Shown piece after piece: positions 1 to 10,295 of a DNA stretch of 64,000 nt (position 1 is its first letter; every line of letters begins with the position of its first letter). Source of the DNA: Gautieria morchelliformis (taxonomy: Eukaryota > Basidiomycota > Agaricomycetes > Gomphales > Gomphaceae). Location: contig WHVA01000203.1 of the NCBI GenBank assembly GCA_015179125.1, forward strand, positions 1 to 64,000, in the 5' to 3' direction. The notes beneath the pieces are model-generated. The model worked only from the letters and a program-made list of their open reading frames with translations, did no database searches and had not been told where the DNA came from. The position numbers and the translations under genes were made by a program.

Positions 1-363
1 CCTCTGTGGAGACGCTCCTCCTCCTCCCCCCTCCTCGTGGAGACGCTCCTCCTCCCGCGGCGTTCACGGTCCTTCTTCTCCTTCTCCTTCCGTTCCTGGT
101 CCCTGCATTCCTTCTCCTTGCGCTCCTCTTCTAATCATGCCTCCTCTTTCCGCGCCGCTTCCTTGGCCTCGCGTTTTTCGGCAGCGAACTGTTGCTTCAT
201 TTGAGCGCTGGTCATTTTGGAGAAGTCGATTTGGGAGCTCATGGTGGGTCAGGACGAAGACGCGTTTTTTCTTCCCGCCTATCTTTTGAACTCCGACGCG
301 TTGTTCACAAGTCACGTGATCCAACTTGTGGTCTCGCGGGGCTTGACCTTAAAGGGGAGATAC
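1..363. other. Internal end of an LTR retroelement (family D), degenerate
   Basis: This stretch abuts the D LTR. On the plus strand a purine run (AAAGGGGAGA, about 351-360) ends three bases before the LTR, as a polypurine tract would, which suggests a plus-strand element whose body lies left of the window. On the minus strand a charged, coiled-coil-like reading frame starts at about 243 (MSSQIDFSKM...) and is broken by a TGA, which could instead be a gag start in a minus-strand element. Orientation is therefore unresolved. A motif GTGGAGACGCTCCTCCTCC is repeated at about 5-24 and 38-57. Confidence 0.35.
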
Positions 364-1015
364 TGTTACGACCGTGTAGTTCTGATTTCCGACCCTACGT
401 TCTGCACACATTCCGACCCCCCGATAGTTCCGATATTCTGCACCCTTGTTCTACTCCCTTGTTCTTTCGACTCTATTACTCGGACCCACTGGACCCGCTT
501 CACCATACAGCAAGACCATATGTCTGGTCCTCCTTGTAGTTGGTTGTCTGATATGTTTTCCGACCCCTTGTTCTTTTGCCATTGTTTTACCCTACCCTGA
601 ACCCCCCTTGTAGTCCCCTTGATCCCAATTAGTTAGTTCCCACGTATGTCCACCCAACTTCTGCTCCCCCGGAATTTGCTTAGTACTACCTCATTACATG
701 TTGTCTCAGCTCTTTGTATAAAAGCCTCTCATGTATGTCTGTTATTCTGCAATCAGATAATCGCCTTCGATACTTGATTTCCTTTGCTCTATCTCCTGTT
801 CTTAGCGCAGCGAGTCGAGCAAGACCTCCATCTCTCCGCCTTCCGCCTTCCGACTCAGTTCCGACTCAAGTTCCGACTTACCTTTGGTTCAGTACTTCCC
901 AACTTCCGACCTGCATTCCAAAGTACTTAGGACGATAGTTTATTGGGGGCGCAACATATAAGTTGAAGCTGCTCTCCTTTCCAGTTCCGACTTGCGGAAA
1001 TCTCGATACGTAACA
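364..1015. mobile_element. LTR, family D (terminal repeat of an LTR retrotransposon)
   Basis: The repeat begins TGTTACG and ends CGTAACA, a perfect 7-bp terminal inverted repeat with TG...CA ends. A TATAAAAG box lies at 717-724. A diverged second copy, split by another insertion, is present at 7588-9478, which confirms both ends. Length is 652 bp. It sits inside or beside a family-A LTR remnant that resumes at 1016. Confidence 0.8.
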
Positions 1016-1660
1016 ATTGGCCAACACATGCTCTGACTCACTACCCTTTTTCTCAATGACTCACTACCCTATTTCTTCGTGACTCATTCTAGTCTATTAA
1101 TAGATAGTAGATACAATATAAAAGGAGGCCTTACTGCCCACCTTTCATCAGCCAATACATCAACATCTTCTATCCTCGTGTGACTTGCCAAGCTAGCACA
1201 GCTTACTAAGCTGCTAACCCCAGCTAGGGTTATTACACTTACTTAGTGTATTAATTCTCAGTTAAGTAGTTGTGTTTCTACTTAGCCACCCAGACTAACA
1301 CTCTAGGTGAAATTCTGCAGAGTGAGTCTGACAATCAGTTTCCTTGTCAATTAGCTCTCCAATACCCAAGACAAACTGATCAGTGACTTTCCTGTTAAGT
1401 GACTTTCACAAGTCACTTCTTAACCCTAGTTGCTCGTTTATTGAGTGCATTGATGTTAATTGGGTCAGTCCACTTACAAACTCTCCTGTGCTATCTTTTT
1501 GGAATACTTGGACCCCGATAGTTGTCCTCGAACCTACAGACTAATAGTTTGTTATTCATTGCGCCAGTAGTGTGTAATATTCTTGCAGTTTCATATACAA
1601 CACGTTCTGATAGACCAAAGTGTTAGCTCTGACGCCAAAGTCTTGGAGGGTTCCAAAACA
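1016..1660 (+). mobile_element. Family-A LTR, 3' part
   Basis: This matches the 3' half of the A LTRs at 56448-57897 and 57943-61936, including the shared TATAAAAG box (1117-1124) in the context CAATATAAAAGGAGGCC and the terminus GGTTCCAAAACA at 1649-1660. The 5' half is replaced by the D element. Immediately downstream the gypsy-1 coding remnant starts, so the A copy had inserted into gypsy-1 before D inserted into A. Confidence 0.7.
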
Positions 1661-2402
1661 ATTACCTTCTGAACTACCCTCCCAGGCAGTCCTGTGGAAC
1701 CCCTGCCGGCTTCAGCTCACGCCGCTACAGTGAGACAGAGCCAAACCCGAGCTTGGAAGCCCCCTGGGTGGCTCTCCTGAATGTGGCAGCGTTTTACCGT
1801 GCCTGCAGACTAGAGGGTTCCCAATGTTTCCAGCTAAACCTGGTGCAGCCCGAATCTGAGGCTTTGGCCCATTTGGCTTCTGTGTCACCCGAACCGGTGG
1901 ATCTTAAGGATGTCCCGAAGGAGTATCATGACTTCGCGGATGTCTTTAGCAAGTCCAAAGGTGACGCCTTGGCTCCCCACTGACCCTACGATCGTAAGAT
2001 CACATTAGAGGATGGTGCTACTCCTCCTCAACCCCCGTTATACTCGCTCTCTACCTTGGAGCTTGCCATGCTCCGAGCTTTCATTGATGAGCACCTGAAC
2101 TTGGGTTACATTCCGCCCACTTGGTCCTCCCACAGAGCCCATATCCTCTTTGTCAAAAAGAAGAGTGGCGAGCTTCGGCTCTGCATGTATTTCCGAGCAC
2201 TCAATAAGATTATGAAGAAGGACTGCTATCCACTCCGGTTGATTACCGACTTGTTGGATGCACCCCGAAAGGCTCGGATTTATACCAAAATTGACCTGAG
2301 GCATGCATTCCACCTCGTCCAACTCACCGAAGGTGACAAGTGGAAAACAGCTTTCCGGACCTGGTATGGCTCTTTTGAATGGCTAGTCATGCTGTTTGGC
2401 TT
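1661..2402 (+). pseudogene. Ty3/gypsy (gypsy-1) pol, protease-RT linker and N-terminal reverse transcriptase
   Basis: This codes for the linker typical of fungal Ty3/gypsy polyproteins (VPKEYHDFADVFSKSKGD at about 1912-1965), then the start of reverse transcriptase (about 2038-2402) with the VKKKSGELRLCMYFRALN fingers motif and KIDLRHAFHLV, domain A with its catalytic Asp. A TGA at 1981-1983 interrupts the frame where family members have Arg, consistent with CGA decaying to TGA. The frame stops inside the MLFGF motif where element C is inserted, and resumes at 3473. It is a decayed genomic copy, not an active element. Confidence 0.9.
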
Positions 2403-3472
2403 TTTTATGATTTATATCAGATTAAAATGTTTTGATAGATAACTTCTATTGCTTAGCGGCTGGAACCGCTATATTTGTCCCATCGCTGTGTGCTGACTAA
2501 GCTCAGTGAGGCGCGTCCATCACTGATGGGTGGTGGTCACGTGACCGTGTCGATGGAGAAATGGGTTTGATATAGAGAACGGCTGTCTCAAAAGGCTTCG
2601 CTTTTGAGATAGTTTAGAGTAGACAGTAATAGTAGGCTCTCAATGAATATTTGGAGAAAACTATCAAGGATTAAGTTCTGTAGCTATCAAACAAGACTAC
2701 AGTTACTTTAGGGGGTGAAACAGTAAATTCTGGATGATTGGTTCGTACATTTGCGGTAGCTATTTATACTATAATAGTGATAACTACCAGTGTTCAGGAT
2801 AATGAGTAAATGGGTCGAAAAACTATGTGTAAATAAAGGGGTGACTATTTGTAGTCATAAAGCCATGAAAGAGATGGGGATAATAACAGGGGTGATAGAC
2901 TTTGGAATAGAGTCTTGTACCTACTATACAAAGCCCCTGTCTACATGATGTTAGGATAGTAATCAGCTGGTCGTGTCATGGAGTACAATAGAAAATGGAA
3001 ATTAGATTTCTCTTGTGCAACATAAATGCTGCTCTTGGTGATGGGGCTGCCGTCTCTGTGCCTCTTCTATGGGGCAGCTGAGCGAGCATACGTGCTTGGA
3101 ATGACGTTCTGTCATCATTCCGTAATGTCCGGTGATCCTGTGCAGTCTATGTACCTCTGCGGTGTTTGGTGCCCACACCTCCTCGGTGCCTGTGGCCTGG
3201 CACCTGTCGACGTCATGGCCGATGCCATCTGCCGACAGGTGTGCTATCTCTGATCGGTCACACATGGCCGATGCCTTCGTTCCTGTATCTTATGTAATCG
3301 ATAGATAAGATAAGATAGCTACTGATCATGATGTCATGTGCCACTTGCGCGTATTGATGTCTGTGATGTCGTGAGTGTCGTTTCCATTCTTTAATAGATT
3401 TTTCTTTTTGTTTCTTTTGTTAGTTTCTACATATTAGGATGATTTAAATATCATAGTTGCGTATATCACAAC
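2403..3472 (+). repeat. Element C, copy 1 (unclassified repeat)
   Basis: About 1.07 kb interrupts the RT gene between the two halves of MPFGLTNAPA-like coding. The sequence GGCTT occurs on both sides (2398-2402 and about 3473-3477), a possible 5-bp target duplication. A diverged inverted copy lies at 9484-10280. No transposase, RT or integrase is recognisable. A partly conserved stretch (about 2995-3190) encodes similar Cys/Leu-rich peptides in both copies. The termini do not show clean TG...CA or terminal inverted repeats, so the class is unknown. Confidence 0.55.
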
Positions 3473-5148
3473 AGGCTTAACCAATGGTCCTGCGGTTTTT
3501 CAATGTTTCTTGAATGATGTCTTTGGAGATATGCTTGATGTATGCGTTGTTGTGTATCTTGATGACATACTCATCTACTCCGATGACCTGGTCAAACACA
3601 GGGAACACGTCCGTGAAGTATCGCGGCATCTTCGGAAACATAGTCTCTATGCCAAACTGTATGGCACCGATATTCTGTGGAATTCCTAGGGTATATGCTG
3701 TCTACCAACGGCTTTACCATGTCTGAGGACAAAGTCCAGACCATCCGCGATTGGCCTGGGCCTTGGAAGGTAAAAGACATACAGTCTTTCCCTGGCTTCA
3801 CCAATTTTTACCGCTGCTTCATCTATAACTATTCTGACATCACGGTTCCCCTTACCCGGCTTACCCGTAAAGGCACCCCTTGGGCATTTACCGAAGAATG
3901 CCGAAAGTCTTTCAATTACCTCAAGGAAGCTTTCACTTTGGCTCCGATTCTGTCGCATTGGGTTCCCGACTGGCCTATGGTTGTGGAAACCAATGCCTCG
4001 GATTATGCCCTCGGCACAATCCTATCCTTGTTCGATGATGAAGGTGTCCTGCACCCGGTCGCTTTCCACTCCCAAACATTTTCCAGTGCCGAATTAAATT
4101 ACGATGTCCATGATAAAGAGCTACTGGCAATTTTTGAATCATTTCAACATTGGAGACACTATTTGGAGGGCTCCAGCTCCCCTATCGACATTGTCACCGA
4201 TCACAAAAACTTGGAGTATTTTGCCACCACAAAGTTGCTAACCTGACAACAAGCCTGCTGGTCTGAGTTCCTCTTGCAATTTAACCTCATTATTCAGTTC
4301 TGTCCTGGAAAGCTTGGTACAAAACCCGACGCTCTAACTAGACGATGGGATGTCTACCTTAAAGAGGGAGGTAATGACTACGGCTCAGTCAACCCACAGA
4401 ACTTCGGACCGATTTTCACTAATCAACAACTGTTGGAATCCCTCCGGCCAACTTCTTTGCTTGCACCCGTTCTCTGGGCAAGCACTGTGATGGACTCCGA
4501 GAAGTTTCATGCCGATATCTTAGCTAACCTGGGATCTGATCCTGTAGCCGCTCGGCATCTCGGCGATAGTTCCAACCTGAGATGGACGCAAACAGAGGTC
4601 GGCTTCCTCCGCCTCGATGGCCGCATATACGTTCCTGATGCCGACGACCTCCGGCTCCGAGTACTCCAGTACAATCATGACCATGTCCTCTCGGGACATT
4701 CTGGTCAAAACAAGACCTTAGAACTCATCTGACGGGAATATACATGCCCTGCACTTCGGTCTTTCGTCATTGAATTTTGCAAGTCTGGCGCCACTTGCTT
4801 GTGTTCAAAGTCACAGCGTCATCGGCCTTACGGCTCCCTGCAGCAGCTTCCAATACCCAAGCAGCCTTGGAATTCCATATCCATGGATTTCATTGAGCAG
4901 TTGCCGGTGTCTTCAGGATTCACTGCAATCCTTGTAGTAGTTTGCCGCTTAACCAAGCAGAGCATATTCATCCCGACTTATGACGCGGTCACATCCACAG
5001 ACCTCGCCTGCCTGTTTGTCTTGCATGTGTTCTTGAAGCACGGTGTCCCTAGTCATGTGACATCGGACCGAGGTTCGGAATTCATCTCGCACTTCTTCCG
5101 TTCTCTTGGTAAGGCTCTCGACATGAAACTGCATTTCACCTCAGGATA
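3473..5148 (+). pseudogene. gypsy-1 pol: RT palm, RNase H and integrase, interrupted
   Basis: Reading on from the C insertion, the RT contains GLTNGPAVFQ and the catalytic motif YLDDILIYSDD (about 3550-3585). RNase H follows (VVETNASDYALG; FHSQTFSSAELNY; DKELLAIF), then the integrase (VLSGHSGQNKTLELI; MDFIEQLPVSSGF; SDRGSEFISHF). TGA codons at 4244-4246 and 4730-4732 fall where Arg is expected. A short frameshift near 3660-3690 disrupts the thumb. Coding stops at SGY (5148) where a 1.58-kb insertion begins, and resumes in frame at 6731. Confidence 0.92.
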
Positions 5149-6730
5149 TCAGACTTCTATTAAGCATACAACACGTATCGCTTTGTCCTTCTTTGTCCGT
5201 GTTTGAGACGGTCTTGCCTAGCCTTTCATGCCCCTTTCTTTTCCTTCTTCTTCTTTTGCCTCTTTCTCGGTTTCCCTCCTGCACTCGCCGTGTCTTCGTG
5301 GGCGTAGTGGGGGGTAACATGCAACCTTTAGCAGGATACGGCGTACGGTCGGGTTTGTAAACGACTAAAGCTGAGTAAACGACTAAAGCCCACTCCGTGT
5401 CTGCCCGCACCGTCGTCCTGGCATGCGTTCTCCTTTTTCTTTCCCTCCCCTTGCCTTTTCTCCTGTCTGTCCGTGCCGTCGTCCTGGCCTGCGTTCTCCT
5501 TTCTTTCTTTCCCTCCGATTGCCCTCGGTTTTCCTCCTGTCTCTCACTTGCCTTGATGTCATATTCGCTATATACTTCAACTTATAAGCAGCTGACTGTC
5601 GTGTTTTTCGGTTTGTCTCTTTCAAATGTCTGCCATTACCTTGGCTGCTAATGTTTATCTTCGAGGTGGTTGTCGTCAGACGACTATGCCCACTTACTAT
5701 TGTTTTTACGACACTGTCGTCCAGGGGGTCACTGATGGCACCGTGCCTCTCGAGATGAGGCTTCACAGTCCCCCCGGGGAGACGTTCACAATGGCACTAA
5801 GTCTTTCGTGTTGGAGTGCGTCTGCATTCCTTGCTTTGTTATAGTACCCTCACCTCGTCATCTTTGTTAGTCGTTTACAAACCCGACCATACGCTGTATC
5901 CTGCTAAAGGTTGCATGTTACCCCCCACTATGCCCACGAAGACACGGCGAGTGCAGGAGGGAAACCGAGGTCTCGCCTAGCCTTTCATGCCCCTTTCTTT
6001 TCCTTCTTCTTCTTTTGCCTCTTTCTCGGTTTCCCTCCTGTCTCTGACATTGTCGCTGTGTATCTCAACTTATAAGGTGGTGAGCGTGGTCTTTTCCCAT
6101 TTGTCTCTTCCAAATGTCTACCATTACCTTGGCTGCTAATGTGTGTCTTTGAGGTGGTCATCGTCAGATGACTTCACTGACTTACTTACGACACCATCGT
6201 CCAGGGGTTTGCTGACACTGCCTTAAAAAGTCTGCACTTCGACATGTTTCCTTTTTCGGTCATCGCCTGACTTCGGGTTTAAGACAGTGTCTTATTGTTC
6301 TTTCCCTGTCCCCTTTCAAGTTTCTCATCTTTGCTATACCTCCCAGAATCGCTCGTCCCATGATCCATCGCCGTACTTACCATGCCCTTGGTATGTGGCA
6401 TCCCCACCGACATTTAGTGGACCTGTACCAACGTAATATATCCCCTTTAACATTTTTTCTTCCCATCTATGTCTGCCAACCCAATGTGTACCTCCTCCCG
6501 CATGTGCTTTATAACGTGGACTGGGTGGGTCACGTGCAGGAGGTATTATGGGTGCATATGGTGTGGTCCGTCAATGGTATTGAGAGTAGTTTCAATAGTT
6601 CAAACCCTACGGTGTCCGATTCTGAGTAGATCAGTTTTTACTGTAACTCCATAAGTAGTATACTTGCAAAATAATTTCTATTCTTCCCATGTAATAACCA
6701 TCCGCCGAAGCGAAGCGCAGGCGAGGCTTG
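5149..6730. mobile_element. Helitron-like non-autonomous insertion in gypsy-1 integrase
   Basis: Removing 5149-6730 rejoins the integrase in frame as SGYHHEGDGQ with no target-site duplication. The insert lies between A (5148) and T (6731), begins TC and ends CTTG after a GC-rich segment with CGCC/GGCG pairing. This resembles Helitrons (5'-TC, 3'-CTRR, A/T target) but the 3' end is not canonical. No Rep/helicase is encoded. Inside are 103-bp inverted arms, a 72-bp direct repeat and two copies of a small promoter-ORF-like segment. Confidence 0.45.
5266..5969. repeat. 103-bp inverted repeat flanked by a 72-bp direct repeat
   Basis: The arms are 5266-5368 and 5867-5969, reverse complements with only a few mismatches. 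They overlap a 72-bp direct repeat (5210-5281 and 5969-6040, pyrimidine-rich, starting GGTCTYGCCTAGCC). A second duplication pairs about 5537-5740 with 6039-6215. Each copy has a CTTATAAG element and then an ATG-started frame beginning MS(A/T)ITLAANV. The first is open for 72 codons (5626-5844) and the second has an early stop. No homologue of this peptide is recognised. Confidence 0.75.
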
Positions 6731-7393
6731 TCATCATGAAGGCGATGGTCAAATGGAACGTGTAAACCAAACTCTGGAGCAGTATCTTCGTGTGTACTGC
6801 AACTACCAACAGGACAATTGGTCCGAGTTGCTACCACTCGCTGAGTTTGTGTACAACAATGCTCCCAGTGCAACTACCGGTATATCACCCTTCTTTGCCA
6901 ACAAGGGATATAACCCGAACCTCACGGTTCACCCTGAACGGGACCTCACATCCTCCCAAGCCCAAGACTTTGCAGTTGACCTTGACCAGCTACATGCTAC
7001 CCTGAAGGAGCAAATTAAACTCACTCAATCTCGGTATCAGGTCTTGGCTGACGCACAACGTGCTCCTGCTCTCGAGTTCACAATAGGATCCTCTGCGGTT
7101 GTAAAAGCGCAGTTCTTCTGGACAACCCGGCCCTCAAAGAAGCTGGCTGAGAAGTACCTCAGTCCCTTTGAGATTATTGGCCAGGCCGAATCCCAAGCTT
7201 ACATTCTACGCCTGCTGGATAGCCTTCAGGCAGCCCACCCGGTCTTTCACGTCTCCATGCTTGAACCCAGAGTCCTGAACACCATTCCAAATCGGGTTCA
7301 GTCTCCGCCACCTCCAGCCGAAATCGACGGTGAGACAGAGTATGAGATTTCCGAGATCCTTGATTCCAAGATCAACCGATGACATAGACCCTG
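6731..7393 (+). pseudogene. gypsy-1 pol: integrase C-terminus and chromodomain linker
   Basis: The frame continues EGDGQMERVNQTLEQYLR, the integrase region containing the catalytic Glu, followed by the GPY/F-like region and PVFHVSMLEP, which precedes the chromodomain in fungal chromoviruses. It enters EYEISEILDSK and meets TGA at 7380-7382, again after Arg. A family-A LTR begins at 7394, so the chromodomain is missing. Confidence 0.9.
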
Positions 7394-7587
7394 TGTGTGG
7401 GAACCATTGCTAATGAAAAACCTCACGAAAAAAGGATTAAAATAATTTTAAAACCTTGTTTTCCCAGCTGATAGTAGCAAATATACATGGCTATTATTGG
7501 GAAAGCACTATTCAAATATTCCTCGATTTTCATCTTATTTTTTCACCATTTAACTTGACTTCCCTGGCTCAAAAACTCTCAGGTCAT
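7394..7587 (+). mobile_element. Family-A LTR, 5' fragment
   Basis: It starts TGTGTGGGAACC and matches the first about 190 bp of the A copies at 56448 and 63883. It is cut at 7587 by the D solo LTR. Beyond that LTR the sequence is element C, so the rest of this A copy is lost or displaced. Confidence 0.7.
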
Positions 7588-7753
7588 TGTTATGACCATG
7601 CATTTCAGACTTCCAATACTCAGTTCTGCTTCCTTTCCAACACTCCAATAATTCTGACAACCCACCCCTTGTTATATCCTTTCTCCTTTCGACTCTATTA
7701 CTCAGACACACTGGACTTGACTTGTAGCACAACAAGACCATATGTCCGACCCC

Positions 7754-9187
7754 TGTTAGGGATCGTCCACAAAGTAGCTACCTATTTATGAACATTTACT
7801 AGGTAGTTAATTAGTTTCAAATGTCCTCAAGAAAGGTTGTATTAATATTTCTATGCTACACTCACATTGGGTCCACAAGGTACAACAACCTCTTGATAGT
7901 TTAGCTAAGAATTCCCCACGGTCACATGACTATCACATGACCTCAAAACAGCTCAAAGTCACGTGATCATCCACAGTCACCTGACAATCACCTGACCTCA
8001 AAGTCGCTTGATTATCTACGGTCACCTGACAATCACATGACACAGTCACATGACCTCAATCCAGCTTGAAGTCACATGACTTTCCTTCATCACATGATAA
8101 TCACATGAGCGTGGGAGTTTCTTACATACTCTTAGCTTTACTGTCACAGAGCTGTGACCTTAACCCAATATAGCAATAGAACCTTCCACAGCCTTCCAAT
8201 AGTTTCCAAACCTTTCCTGAAGCTTCTCTAAGCTTCCACAAGGTTCTTCACAGTAGTAGAAGCCTCTACAAGGTTCCTAGCAGTAGTTACATAAGCTAGA
8301 TAGATGCAGTATAAATAGCCTGCAGTTTTAGCAGTGAAGCAATCAATCATCTTTCACCCAAACCACTCATACCTTGAGTAACTGAAGTGTGACTTCAACA
8401 CAGCCTTGTACCGAAGTACTGGCTCACTGACTTGGCTACAGTCTAAGATTGCAGCAACTCTGATTGGCTCTGAGAAGTACAAGAGTGCTCTATTTTAATT
8501 GCAGCAGGCTCTGACTAATCGCGCTGCGAACAGCAACATTGCTAAGAGTAACTGATTAGTAATCCTGTACCATTAGACGCCACTCTGAGCAGTGATCTAA
8601 TAGACTTGGTTATTAGTTATTCAATTCACACAATAGATTATTAACTTAACTCTGAGTTAAGTGGGTTAATAGCCTTTTGAGTAATTGATCTTTCTTGATC
8701 AATCAACGCACTGCAGATATTAACCTAACTCAGGGTAAGTGAGTTAATATCCTACGTTTGTTGAGTTGGAAACCAGAAAAGCCACAAGAATAGTGACATA
8801 CTTGAACTGAGGAAGAGTTCAAGTGCAGAACTATCTTTTCATGTCTTGGGGATTATTGTTGTCTTTAATTCACTCGACCCGCGGTCCTAAGACTCTAGGT
8901 AGCTTTCCCCCTTAAAGTATCTGGACCCTTGGACGCCTAATAACATTCTTTGACCTCACAAAGTATTGCACAATCTAAGAACTACACGTGTTCAGTTAAA
9001 TATCTATTGCTACACTTCCTGTACCAATACTGATTCTGATTGTTCACCGGAGTATAATTTCTTAATTGGGTTCTCCGTTAAAATAGTTTCGAAGCTTGCG
9101 TGTGCTTGTAAAGTCAAATGTCTGATTGAACTTTAGAATTGTGTTTAACACCACAGTTTTACGTTTAGTTCAACGGGTTCCAAAACA
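7754..9187 (+). mobile_element. Solo LTR, family F
   Basis: It begins TGTTAGGGATCG and ends GGTTCCAAAACA, with 5-bp target duplications ACCCC (7749-7753 and 9188-9192). Removing it restores a continuous D LTR. It shares its 3' terminus with family A but most of the body differs, and it has its own TATAAATA box near 8309. The presumptive U3 holds an array of E-box-like palindromes. Length is 1,434 bp. Confidence 0.85.
7922..8108. promoter_or_regulatory. Cluster of 11 TCACNTGA palindromes in an LTR U3
   Basis: Eleven TCACNTGA palindromes (N = A, C or G) start at 7922, 7933, 7959, 7977, 7988, 8022, 8033, 8046, 8072, 8090 and 8101. They lie about 200-400 bp upstream of the TATAAATA box of the same LTR. 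CANNTG cores with TCA/TGA flanks are the type of site bound by fungal bHLH factors, so this may be an enhancer array. That binding is inferred only. Confidence 0.6.
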
Positions 9188-9483
9188 ACCCCTCTGGAGC
9201 CCCTCATGTCTGCTTGTTATCCTGCAATCACATAATTGCCTTTGATACATGATTTCCTGCGCTGTGCCTCCTGTTCTTAGTACAGCGAGTTCTTGCAGAA
9301 TCTCTGTCTCTCTGCCTTCAGCCTTCTGATCTACTTCTGACCTTGACTTACTTTGATAAATCTGACTTCCAACTTCTGACCCGAAATACTTAGGATGATA
9401 GTTAATTGGGGGCGCAACACATAAGTTGAAGCCGCTGTCCTTTCTAGTTCCAACTTCCAGAAATAGTGATATGTAACAGTCAT

Positions 9484-10280
9484 AGGCACCAAGGAGGTGC
9501 AGACACCAAACACCGCAGAGAGCTACAGACTGTGCAGAGGCACTGGTTGCTACAGGATGATGATAAAACATCATTTTGAATGCATATGTCCAATAGCTGC
9601 CCTGCAGAAGAGGCACAGAGATGGTGATTTCATCACCAAGTGCAGCATGTATGCTGCACAGGAGAAACATAGCTTTTCTTTTCTATTGTACTCCATGACA
9701 CGTCCCACTGATTATTATCCTAACACCATGTAGACAGGAGCTTTGCATAGTAGATACAAGTCTCTATTCCGAAGTCTATCACCCCTGTGAATATCCCCAT
9801 CTCTTTTATGGTTTTATGACTGCATACAGTCACCCCCTTGTCTACACACACTCTCGACCCATCTGTCTAGTATCTTGAATCCTAGTAGTCATAGGTATTA
9901 TAGTATAAGTAGCTACCACTAAATGTATGATAAAATCATCCAGAAATACTGTTTCACCCCTGAAGTACCTGTAGACTTGTTTGATAGCTACAGAACTTAG
10001 TTCTGGATATTTGCCCCTAAATCTTTGTTGAGAGTTCATTATCATTGACTACTCTAAACTGTTTCCAAAGCAAACCCTTTTGAACCACTCGTTCTCTTGA
10101 TTGAACCTGTTTTCTCACCGATACAGTCACATGACCAGCATTCACCACCGACAGACGTGCCTCGCCAGGCTTAGTCAGCGCAGCATATATCCAGTGACAG
10201 GATGGACATAGCAGTCCCAGCCGCTGAGCAACAAAGAATTATATTAATTCTTTGAATCTAATATCCATATTCTAAAAGAC
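9484..10280 (-). repeat. Element C, copy 2, inverted and truncated
   Basis: Its reverse complement aligns with 2420-3190 across several islands of strong similarity, for example GATCGACTTYGGAATAGAG-like and GTACAATAGAAAA-containing stretches. The similarity ends at the GGTGCCT boundary (about 9484), where the D/A LTR material starts. At 10281-10285 it is interrupted by a family-B LTR. Confidence 0.7.
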
Positions 10281-10295
10281 ATGACTGTCATGACC

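Larger units (their letters stand above)
7588..9478 (+). mobile_element. Family-D solo LTR, split by a second solo LTR
   Basis: The ends TGTTATGACC and TATGTAACA match the D LTR at 364-1015 in its 5' and 3' halves. It is flanked by identical 5-bp duplications GTCAT (7583-7587 and 9479-9483), as expected for a solo LTR. The middle is interrupted by a different solo LTR at 7754-9187. Confidence 0.85.

Noticed and set aside
1661..7393. An intact, possibly active gypsy element
   Set aside because: Two large insertions, several stops and a missing chromodomain rule out activity.
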